Origin: Perkinsus olseni
Taxonomy: Eukaryota; Perkinsozoa; Perkinsida
DNA length: 20,144 nt
NCBI GenBank assembly: GCA_013115125.1
Contig: JABANN010000584.1
Coordinates: 1 to 20,144 of the forward strand
Direction of reading: 5' to 3'
The position numbers were made by a program, and so were the translations under genes. The notes beneath the pieces are model-generated. The model had not been told where the DNA came from and did not search any database. It saw only the letters and a list, made by a program, of their open reading frames with translations. Below, in pieces: positions 1 to 8,403 of the stretch; within the stretch, counting starts at the first letter, position 1; every line of letters begins with the position of its first letter.

Positions 1-199
1 GGACTTCAACAGCCTGTAAGATGAGCCTGTCGATGTCAATAGCGGAAGTGGAAGTGGGAGGCATTGGTGGTGGGAGTCCTACCTGACTACAGTCGGATGA
101 TAACTCAAGACGACTTGTGTGAAAGGAACCGAAGACAGAGAGGAAAGCAGGAGGAGGAGCAGCACAGCTCTGAGGGGCACTCTAAACTGTTATTGAGTA
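1..199 (+). repeat. Left copy of 199-bp terminal inverted repeat
   Basis: Matches the reverse complement of 19946-20144 over 199 positions without gaps, at about 96% identity (8 differences by eye). Similarity stops abruptly after 199. The repeat contains an open frame from about 43 to past 200 (peptide begins RKWKWEALVVGVLPDYSRM), preceded by a possible short intron with donor GTAAGATG near 17 and acceptor CAATAG ending at 42. Several differences between the two copies are silent or conservative in that frame, so it may be a fragment of a multicopy gene. I do not recognise the peptide. Because both window ends fall at the repeat, this may simply be where an assembly contig broke rather than the ends of a mobile element. 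Confidence 0.9.
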
Positions 200-273
200 T
201 AATAGTATTTACATTTTCTAATAGTTCTAATCATTTTCTACAGTGGCGGTAGGTGTTATCATCATCACCGACA

Positions 274-1360
274 TCATAGCTGTCCAACAACAGCAGTCTC
301 CTCCTCAGTGTCCATCGGACAGGGGGCCTCTCCCAAAGGCCCACAGGCAGCGGCGGCCAATGCCGGTTTGAAGATTGGCGAAGGAATGGTAGGAATTGAG
401 AACAGCTCATCGATATCGCAACTCGCCGTCGAATGCGCTGCAAAGGCCGCGCTAACAGCATCAGCAGCGCTGGGCGTAGTCACAGGCGACCCCGATGCTG
501 CTGCCGTCGTAGAGTCCACCAAAGCCTCACTACTACCGAACAGTGGACTTTGAGAAGCCGACGATGAGGGTGTTGTCGGAGTGGTGAGCGGGGAGCCGCT
601 GCTGCTGCCTGCCGCTGTCGTGCTGTCCTGAATCGCTGGTATCGACGTTCCCGCATTAGATGCGGTCTCCTGACTGCCATCCTCAGCAGTCTCTGCTGCC
701 GCTGCTTCGCTGGCCTTCAGCGTCGAAGCTATGTAGGTAAGGGCAGCCAACTCCACTGAGTCGATGCAACCTGTCAAGACAATACACCAACAGCAACAAC
801 TGACGCAAAATGTGTTGCACCTTACTCGGAACAGGAACATAGGACTCCAAACGAGCGGCCCTGATCTCGCTTTCAGTGGCCTCTGGCGTCGGGCTCGGCA
901 TAGCCTTGCCGTCCATGCCACTACCATACGCGGAGCTGTTGGCGTAGTGGCGATGGCGATAACAGAATCCTAGGAGCCCTCGAGCAGCCACTTGGCAGCC
1001 TGGGTAATGGCACGGCCTGCCACCGCCATGACGAGTACAGAATCTACCAAAGACAGGGTCATAGCTACCACGGCAGGAGGGAGGGCTACCTCGCTCGGGC
1101 GGAGTCCGAAGATTTCCGAGGCACTCTACCGCAGCCTGGGACCTCGCAGGTGTTGCGGGAACCTGTATCACGATGACGCTTCCCTAGGCTACAGGACAAT
1201 GTTGTTGTTGTTACTGTGCTTTCCGCTGCTACTGTTGTTACTGCCACTGTGGCTTGATACGACTGATGATGACCCTGCCAGGCCGGGGGGTGTTGGGTAT
1301 TTACACATGAGAAATAATAAGAAGAGTGGGAAGAATCTGAAAACAGAAAACCGCCGCCAT
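274..1360 (-). CDS. WRKY19-like zinc-finger protein
   Basis: Proposed exons on the minus strand: 1307-1360, 1130-1274, 826-1089, 274-770 (319 aa). The diagnostic part is residues about 61-112: C61-x4-C66, then FC84-x2-H87-GGG-x2-C93-x4-C98 and FC109-x2-H112. This C/H pattern with the HGGG turn is typical of WRKY19-like zinc-finger proteins, which occur in many copies in stramenopiles and some alveolates. Upstream is a T/V-rich linker. Downstream is a long low-complexity region rich in S, T, A and P, ending at TGA 274-276. The third exon join (826 to 770) is well supported. The first intron (32 nt) and the ATG at 1360 are tentative, and a 25-nt alternative for the second intron (1065-1089) also keeps frame. 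Likely a nucleic-acid- or protein-binding regulator; its target is unknown. It lies just downstream of the exostosin gene in the same direction. Confidence 0.7.
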
Positions 1361-1389
1361 AGCTATGACATTCGCCACGTATCTTAGGT

Positions 1390-3848
1390 TCAAACTCGTA
1401 CTACGCAGGTTAACCTACGCAAGGTCGGCAGAGGGCAAAGATTCACAATTAAATGAAACTTGAATAACTCAATCACAGCCATCGAGATGCGCAGGTCATC
1501 GCCACACTGCATCGTCGGAAAGGGGACAATTCGAGCGTCACGCGCCACGAAATATAGCGCTCGCCCGGAATAGTGGTACCCGCTTCGGGATAGTTCTACT
1601 TGTGCCAGAAGCTTCTTCGACCCGTCCGAGTAGCTCGCCTTCGACGTTTGAGGATCTCTGCCTGAAGACCAGTCGCATGCGGACAGCGGGCGAGCAGGGC
1701 AGCCTACCACAGCCACCATGGCGTTACGCGAGGTCGAAAGATTCGGGCAGAGGGCCTCCAAGAAGATTAAAGATTCTCGAACGGCTGGGTTAGCAAGCCA
1801 ATACAGGTCCCCAGGGGGGTAGGTGTACCTGGGGGTGGGGTCAGGTTGAGGGGGCAGTGATGGAGGCCTGCCATCACCAGCATCTCAGGGCCCGACCAGC
1901 AGCACGGTAACCTTCTATGGTATCCTTTGGGATGGTCTTGAGGTATCTATACAGATTCTCCACGTCATCTTGCGGCCATTTGATAGTGGCCTGTGTGACG
2001 TCGAAGAGCTGCTCAAAGGGCAACTCGAGGAAGTCGCTGAGAATAATGGGTATGCATTCCGCCCAGAGGATCTCATACAGTCGGACGGTCCAAGCTACCC
2101 TCCCTCGAGGGACCAGACAGAAGACCGAGTTGCCCAGCAATCTTGCCATGTCATCCTGGCCGAGTAGATCCCTCATGGATTCTTCCACCAAAATAACAGT
2201 GTCATTGTGCGCCGAAAACGCTTCCTTCATTCTCCTCCGCGCCGTATAAGCCTCGCGGATGTCCGACCAAGCCTTGCCCGCAAAGGAGGCGAAGATTTCC
2301 CTCTCATGCAGGCCCCTAGCCGCCGTCGCGAAGGGCACGATGCGACTAGGTTCGAGAAGCGGCGGTATGGCGATGTCCTTGTGAGAGTTGAAGGCGTTTT
2401 GACGCTCTTCCGGTGGGAAATCTTGGACGGAGCGCTCCCACGCGATCTCAGTTTCCGGGGTGAAAATCGGGCTGTCCGGAATCTTCTCGCGGAAGCCCTG
2501 GAAGTAGTCGGCGAAGTAGATCGGGAAGAGGTGGTCACGACCAGAGGTGCGATTGAAGTATCTTTGCGCACAGGAAAGATTTTGGATCGTTTCCGCTGTG
2601 GTGAGGTCGGTACGGAAGGGTAGCCACGGCGTCCTCGTAAGCCTCGGTCGTTCGATTCTGACAGTCGTCAGGCAACCTCATGTAGTAGTGGCATGCGGGC
2701 CATCCGGGAACCTGATGCCACCCAGGTTCGAATCTCACGACCGGCAGATTGTTACCAAAAAATAGTCCGCCTGTTGCGGGTCTAAAGTGGAGTAACCAGA
2801 GGTCGTGAAGAAGTCGTGTAGGGCAACCTAGAGAATCTTATCTATCCGTGAAGTCCCATGGTCGACCTACGTCCATCCCCCATTGATTATGGCGGCAGAA
2901 TTCAGCACCACTGGTGAGCCAATCGAGGCCCTCGGAGCCCTCGGAGTACACGAAAACTTTCACGCCGTTCGACTGAACATGCCATCATCATCGCCGCTTG
3001 TGCAACCAGCACTCTCACTCGAGCAGGGATGAGGACCTCGGACGGGAAAGGCTCCCAAGAGGGCTGCGCTATCGGTCGGAGGCCCTCCTCGACGGGCTCT
3101 CGCCGGCGACTCCCAAAGTCGCTCATCTGTGGTGAACCATGAGCGAGCATGGCTGAGCCTTCTGACTTGCCTGCTGCTCAAGATGCCCTAGCAACAGCGC
3201 TTCGGCCGGGGTCGAAGGGTCCGCTATTCGGTCACGGGACGCCCTTATCGACAGCAACACCGAGCGACGCAAGGCCTTGAAGCTACTCTCCGTGATACCC
3301 CATTCTGGCTTGTCGAAAACGGTATAGTAACTACCCACCATCCGTGTGCAACCCCAGGAGGATGAGTGACGCTTACGCGTTGCCAATCCCATTATCAACT
3401 AGCTCATTCACGTACATATCTACCACTCGCCCAGCGCTGTAGCTGGGGTCCTCAAGAGCCACCAGTAACCGGTAATAGGTGTTAGCAACGGCCCCGAGGA
3501 AGCAGGGGTACCTGCGTATTGGGGTACGACCGATTCTGTTGTAAGGGGCTCACTCATGGTGAGCCAGCAAGCTCTTCCCCCTGCTCGACAACGCTTCGTA
3601 AAAGCGCATCGACTCAGTGGTCTTGTTGGTGGAAGAGATGGTCGGGTCGGACAGCACCGCCCTGACCACCGGTGGGCTGCTGTCAAGGCCTCGGCGAGCG
3701 GGTGATGGGCATACCTATGCTGGGACCACTCAGGGGACCCTTCGCAGAGAGGGTCTTCAAACATCCGATCGAATATGGCAGCTTGTCCAACGGCAACCTG
3801 GGGTCTTACGATTAGGTGAAGGAGTGGTACGGCAAGCCATAGCAGCAT
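1390..3848 (-). CDS. Exostosin family (GT47) glycosyltransferase
   Basis: Eleven exons: 3715-3848, 3554-3679, 3377-3511, 3171-3330, 3019-3126, 2871-2972, 2756-2827, 2614-2711, 1878-2561, 1600-1828, 1390-1506. The total is 1965 nt, a 654-aa protein. It opens with a hydrophobic leader (MLLWLAVPLLHLIV), a signal peptide or type II anchor, so the product should act in the Golgi/ER lumen. The exostosin domain runs from about residue 226 (KVFVYSEG) to about 575: ADYFLVP, then LPYFNRTSGRDH (312-322, rebuilt across an intron), FCLVPRG (459-465), AECIPIILSD (479-488) and LPFEQLFD, ending in WYTYPPGD. These are the family's conserved blocks for nucleotide-sugar binding. The acceptor and linkage are unknown. 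Intron 4 (3127-3170) appears to use a GC donor. The C-terminal tail after 1600 is poorly conserved and the last exon is less certain. The gene is divergent from the calpain-like gene. Confidence 0.9.
1537..1553 (-). repeat. TTTCGTGGCGCG intron motif, copy 1
   Basis: Minus strand reads ATTTCGTGGCGCGTGAC inside exostosin intron 10 (1507-1599), in sense orientation. One base differs from the common form. Confidence 0.85.
2712..2755 (+). repeat. tRNA-like intron, exostosin intron 7 (antisense)
   Basis: This 44-nt intron contains CCAGGTTCGAATCTC on the plus strand, a near-perfect B box, opposite to the gene. The intron is fixed by the restored ADYFLVPGW block. Confidence 0.7.
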
Positions 3849-4126
3849 GACAGTGATGCATTAAAGGCGACTGATCACTAGGCATACCCACCCCTAGTAT
3901 GTCGATGAGACCCATCCAGTGCGGAGGGCTTAATCAGCCAGTCTGAAGAACCGGGAAGACTGTACGCCAGTGGCCAAGCCCGAGGCTAAGGCAGCGATCA
4001 ACGATCCACTCCACAGAAAGTTAGAAAATCCATTCCGAAACGCCTCTTGTGTTCGACTCAAGTTTATTAGAATCTGATTTCTCTTCGATCAACCTAGGTC
4101 GCCTAGGCTGGCATGCCGCGGTGTTG
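3849..4126. promoter_or_regulatory. Divergent intergenic region, exostosin / calpain
   Basis: About 280 bp lie between the start of the minus-strand exostosin gene and the first possible ATG of the plus-strand calpain-like gene, so it must hold both promoters. I see no TATA box or other recognisable element. An imperfect palindrome AACCTAGGTCGCCTAGGCTGG lies near 4091-4111. Confidence 0.35.
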
Positions 4127-4233
4127 ATGCATCCCCATCAGTTTACTCTGAGTGGTCGGGTGCCGTGTTGTGAATCTGGTAAAGTTTTACTGCCACTGCA
4201 GCTGTGACGAACCATGCTCCTCTCCCCCTTCCC

Positions 4234-5376
4234 ATGACCCGCCTCGACCATGACACGACAGCCGTCCCCCACGACTATGATACCGTCAACGGTCTCCATC
4301 TGCCCCCAGGCCACACTGTGGATCTGCCAACACCACCACTCGAGCTCCCCCTGCTCCACCATCCTGTACGCTACGACCCAACCCCCGGTGAAATACAACA
4401 GGGGCAAGGCGATGGCTGCTCGTTCGCTGCTGCCGCCATCGCCCTTCAGTACCTCTCTCTACGGCACGACCGCTGTGCCCTTATAAGATGCCATTGGTGC
4501 GGTACGGACGACAGGGCGGTGGTCCAGGAGTGGTTCGTGAACGGCAGTTGGAGGCGAATGCGAGTGGTCGTCTCCAGTGGTGTTTTTGATGCCAACAACA
4601 ACCGTCTGGATTGTTCGATCGACCCGACTGGAGCCTCCTGCTGGGCCACAGCGGCCGAGCGTGTCCACATGTTCCTCGGCCACGCCACCAGACCAGCAAC
4701 CCTCAACGCCATCCTCGGACAGGTGAGCAACGCCGCCTCAGTCCTGCACCATCTCACAGGCTGGCCCGCCGAGACCATCAACGCTGCCAAGGTCGACGCG
4801 TCCATCCTACAGAAACTATCAGCGGCCCTCGCCGACGGGCGTTGCGTCGCCTGCGTAGGCACTACCCCCTACACTGGCCCGACCCAAGACGGTCTCCTCC
4901 CCAACCACGCCTATGCTCTTCTTGCCTGCTGCCAGCTTCGAGCTAAGATATGCTTCCAACTGCAGAACCCCTGGAGTGACGCCACTTGCCATGCCAAGAA
5001 CATAGCCAATACCTGCTGGATCGCCGGCGGTCACCCCCTTCTCTCACACATCCACGTCGCCTGGGACCTTGACCCGGACGACGAGACCACCACCATCAAC
5101 CCCACAGACCGGCAGACCCATCACTTGGTCGTGTCAAAAGATGGGCCAGTTGAGGTCTTCCTAACTCGGCACTACTGCAATCGCCGAGAGCTTGAAGACC
5201 AGTATCTCTCAATGACGCTAGGGTCGACCTCTACGACCTACACTGCAGCAGAGTGCTCAGCACTACGGGTGGGTTCAGCAGCAGGGACAGTACACCAACT
5301 GACGGTCCGCGGACACCCACAGAAGCAGCCTCTACACAGGTATTCTCTTCGCCTTCGGAACGCACGCTTAGCATGA
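4234..5376 (+). CDS. Calpain-like cysteine protease (C2 family)
   Basis: One long open frame gives 380 aa from ATG 4234 to TGA 5374-5376. The calpain catalytic core is visible: QGQGDGCSFAA (the calpain Q-G-x-G-D-C-W-F block), LTGWPAE (LTGG block), PNHAYAL (GHAYS block) and QLQNPWSD (RNPWG block). They supply Cys, His and Asn of the triad (C72, H235 and N255 counted from codon 4204), so it may be active. The usual W after the catalytic Cys is S here. No EF-hand domain follows, so calcium control of the classical kind is not evident. The frame stays open upstream to 4204. A further exon at 4127-4178 (MHPHQFTLSG...) joined through a 23-nt intron is possible but doubtful. Unlike its neighbours it has at most one intron, and it prefers C-ending codons. 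The region after about 5270 is less protein-like and could be spliced. Confidence 0.85.
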   Translation: MTRLDHDTTAVPHDYDTVNGLHLPPGHTVDLPTPPLELPLLHHPVRYDPTPGEIQQGQGDGCSFAAAAIALQYLSLRHDRCALIRCHWCGTDDRAVVQEWFVNGSWRRMRVVVSSGVFDANNNRLDCSIDPTGASCWATAAERVHMFLGHATRPATLNAILGQVSNAASVLHHLTGWPAETINAAKVDASILQKLSAALADGRCVACVGTTPYTGPTQDGLLPNHAYALLACCQLRAKICFQLQNPWSDATCHAKNIANTCWIAGGHPLLSHIHVAWDLDPDDETTTINPTDRQTHHLVVSKDGPVEVFLTRHYCNRRELEDQYLSMTLGSTSTTYTAAECSALRVGSAAGTVHQLTVRGHPQKQPLHRYSLRLRNARLA

Positions 5377-5594
5377 TAGAATTACTATTAACAAAGCAAC
5401 TATTGCGTTTTTCAAGTGGCTGGAAACCTCGTCCGGAAACGCCCTCGTGTGAGGTAGGCCCATCCCAGCCCGAGGAGGAGGGCGGTAAAGTCACTGATGA
5501 GACCGGCGTATCGGTCGCTCGGCCACCCGCCGCGAGCTGACCACTCCTGTCGGAGGGCCTCCAGCTGGTCGTGTAGGGACGCCAGACCTAACCA

Positions 5595-6903
5595 TCACAC
5601 GCAGTGGTAAATCCACAACAACAGCTTCAGCGTACTAGCGTTGACTTCACTTCTGCTGGTGCCAGTAGTGGCGTAGAGCACTCCAATGGAACGTCCTTCA
5701 TCCACCTCCCCTTCCTGAGCCGTCTCTAGCATGGACAGCTGCACCGCCGTCCGACTCATCAGCCTCCGCAGGTCCCTGTTGGAAAGCTGCTCGTACGGTC
5801 GAGGGGCTGTCGCGTCCTCATCGACAGTCTCCATCGATCGACTGCTGCCTAGCAGACGCCTGAAGTAGAGAGTCCTCGAGGGAGCCGCTGCTGGTATGGT
5901 CACCTTACCACGCCCGAGTAGCCAGACTGACCACCGCCGGCGCCAACAGCCACTGGCAAGGGATGGGAAGATTGGGCAAGCAGGCCCACATAGAGAACGG
6001 TCGAAGGATGCTCAGATAGCCGACCCCGAAGAAAACAGCAGGGGAAGAGCCGAGCAAGGAGAGGTCCGTGCAGCTCAGTCGAAGACCGACTAAGTTGCTA
6101 ACAGCAGTAGCAGCCGTCACGGCGCCGAGGAACCTGACCGGACCTGGGAGGAGGATTATGTCGCGCGCCACGAAATTGCAGCACATCCCCACTACCGTGA
6201 AGTCTCTCTATGATAGCCCCACTGGTAAGCAGGAGGCCGGCACTGGCGAGGCGGGACGACCCCGAGCTGTCTCCTTCCGGATGCAGCAGCGAACACGTCA
6301 GCAGAGAGATGATCTGAAGGGAAGGTACGCCCCTCACCGGGAGGACGACAGCCCTACACCGGTGACAGGTGCCCTCAAGTCCTCCCTCTCCACAGCCATC
6401 CAATCAACGTAATCAACAGCTTCCTCAGACCCTTCCCTAGTCCATTCCACCAGGCCAGTGGAGTCGCCATCCGGGCGTCGTCGATCCGTGATGGCAGACA
6501 ACTAAGCAGTGCTCATGAAGCGTCGACTCAGCCGTGGGGCCTCGGGCTCACCTCAGTCGACACACCAAGGGCGGCTAACAGTATCGCTATCGAACCTAGA
6601 GGGAAGACCCTCCACCTGCTGTTGCCAGCCGACGGGTAGACGAAAAGTCCCCTGCCAGGCAGCATCAGCGGACGACTTTGATCTGGGTCGTTACATCTCC
6701 TGAGCTCTTGCGTCTGTTTCCGCAAGCGTCTGCTGGACCCAAGGCTGAGCCTCAAACTTGCTCTCTTGCATTTCCTCAACGCTGCTGCTGCCGCTGCCCA
6801 CTTCTCGCTTGGGGGATGCAGAGTCCAGTGACCGCCTTCTCTGCAACTCCTCCAGCCATTTCGGGTCGACCTGCCAATGGACGTTGAAACTGAATGTCAG
6901 CAA
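5595..6903 (-). CDS. Unidentified multi-pass membrane protein (5' end unresolved)
   Basis: Linked exons on the minus strand: 5595-5859, 5909-6143, 6196-6313, an exon around 6340-6500, an exon ending in a GAG|GTGAGC donor around 6560-6651, and 6695 to about 6880. The last joins keep frame. The product starts with a charged stretch (VHWQVDPKWLEEL...), continues with a hydrophobic segment (VFPLGSIAILLAALGV), an acidic loop (EWTREGSEEAVDYVDW) and several further hydrophobic segments (RFLGAVTAATAVSNLVGL, SPAVFFGVGYLSIL, WLLAPAVVSLA). It ends in a polar tail with a short helix-like stretch and KLLLWIYHCV. I do not recognise the family. The intron 6144-6195 carries the TTTCGTGGCGCGCGAC motif. The splice donor before 6313 is ambiguous (phase 0 is needed), and exons upstream of 6900 were not resolved. 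Confidence 0.55.
6160..6176 (-). repeat. TTTCGTGGCGCGCGAC intron motif, copy 2
   Basis: Inside intron 6144-6195 of the membrane-protein gene, sense orientation. It shares 23 consecutive bases (6155-6177) with the Mkt1 copy at 13618-13640. Confidence 0.9.
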
Positions 6904-7551
6904 TACTCATTGTTGGGACACTCTATAACATTGGAGAGAGAATGATAAGTCACCAGCCACCCCCGAATCCAGGGTCGACGAGTGGTCAGGACCAACCGTC
7001 GTGTCAGTAAACGAAGTTCGTAATTTTCTCCTTTCCCATCAGAAGAAATTCAGCGAACAAAAGTTTAAAGACGGGGGACTTCGGGCAACGAGTGGAGCAC
7101 TCGTTCAACCCAGACAGGCCAGCGTTGGTCAGAGATCATCAGAATATATTCGACAGTCAGGTTTCACCGGAGGCACTGCCTCCTGCTATCGCCCCTCCGA
7201 CAAACAAATCCTCGGACACTCTAGGTGTCTCCTGATGCCCTCGAGCTCCAGCTTGCATCCGCCTGGATCATGCAACCTTTCGGATCGACCTCCTTCGAGA
7301 GAGGCCGTATCCGGGAACGGTGAGCGCAATAACGCTCCTCCACAGAAGCCGCCCTCGCCAGACTGCGAAAGAACATGATGTGGACGTCCGTAGGAGTCCG
7401 GCGAGTCTGTTCGAAACGGCCGCCTCTGTGACTGGGACCCTCATCTGGAGGACGAATGGAGACAGCGAGCGCTGATTCGCACATCCACAAACTTGCTTCT
7501 CGCGGTAGCCACGGCTCATTCAGCTGATGCCATGCTCGGCTAGCTTCCCCC
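6904..7551 (-). other. Probable upstream exons, not resolved
   Basis: This stretch lies between the stop of the small gene at 7552 and the readable exons of the membrane protein. It has short open frames on the minus strand, for example ATG 7519 onward (MSRGYREKQVCGC...) and a Cys-containing piece around 7200-7290 (CKLELEGIRRHLECPR), but no single chain of GT-AG introns joined them convincingly. It may hold the 5' exons of the membrane protein or a separate small gene. A 17-nt segment near 6892-6908 (GTATTGCTGACATTCAG) would keep frame as an intron but is too short to trust. Confidence 0.3.
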
Positions 7552-8151
7552 TTAAGCGTCGATGAGCTCGGCGACATAGCTTTCCATGTTGGCCTCAGCT
7601 CCGAGTCCTCGACCAAGTCGGTCAAGCAAACAATCGACATGAAGATAACGTCCAGGGACAACTACAATGCTCCCACTTGATTTGGACCGAGCTGGTCGAG
7701 TGGAGGATGCATTTCCCATAACAACTGTACTGCACGAAATTATCTCGACCGCAGGTTGACGATAGTTTACATGTGCTGTGAGGGTTACAACTGGCAAACT
7801 CGGCAGTAACAGACTTGCCGTGAACCTTCTTCAACCCGTTCCGATGCGAGTCGGATCATCCGACGAGCATGAGACTGTGGACCACCTCAGGGCCCCCGTT
7901 GTCCCCCCGCATGCTACCTGTCCAAGTGCTTTCTCGTCACCTCCAGCCGCCTCCTTCCGTTGAGGTAGCGGGTCGAGTAGCTGCGCCCACGCTCCTTTGA
8001 CGCCTCCACTCTCCCTGCTCGCTGCCGTCCGGGCGAACTGCTGCAGAACTCCCGTGAAAGTAGACGCAGATTTCAGCAGGACGCGACTTGGCAAGAGGGG
8101 ACCCATCGAGGATGGAAGAATTATCTCATCTACAATTAGTAACTCGACCAT
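7552..8151 (-). CDS. Small unidentified protein, weak Sm-like resemblance
   Basis: The last exon 7552-7724 is supported by a good acceptor and an in-frame join across intron 7725-7791 (67 nt) to an exon reading VHGKSVTAEFA. The final exon reads IVMGNASSTRPARSKS, then SGSIVVVPGRYLHVDCLLDRL and ends LIDA plus TAA. The pattern of a basic GK-V strand, then IVMGN, a basic loop, then IVVVPGRYLHV resembles the Sm1/Sm2 arrangement of LSm proteins such as the LSMD1/NAA38 type. It is weak, and the expected G and D residues of Sm1 are not clear. ATG 8151 starts an open frame (MVELLI...), but the joins between 7800 and 8150 are tentative. The intron 7725-7791 contains ATAATTTCGTG, a fragment of the repeated intron motif seen elsewhere. 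Confidence 0.4.
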
Positions 8152-8339
8152 CTCCCCTTAACTGTTGAACTCAACGCCCCTCGTCTCCCGTCTTAGCGAA
8201 GCACTTTCCGAGTAGATTTGCTAGGAGGTAACCCTTTCGGTCCGGAGCACCACCCTCCATCGGGAGCACTGACGAGTGTCTTGTCGAGGTTGTTGCTAAA
8301 TGCTTATGATGATGACGACGGTAGGGCTTGTTGAAAAAG

Positions 8340-8400
8340 GCACAAACAATCTATGGTAGAATCGAACAGGGGACCTAACGGTTGTGAGCCGTGGCAGCTA
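8340..8400 (-). other. Degenerate tRNA-like sequence downstream of 4E-T-like stop
   Basis: The minus strand reads GGCTCACAACCGTTAGGT then CCCCTGTTCGATTCTACC, resembling an anticodon arm, variable loop and T arm. The acceptor and D arms are not convincing. Confidence 0.4.
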
Positions 8401-8403
8401 CGG

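Noticed and set aside
4446-4862. Minus-strand 138-aa frame
   Set aside because: Antisense to the calpain catalytic region.
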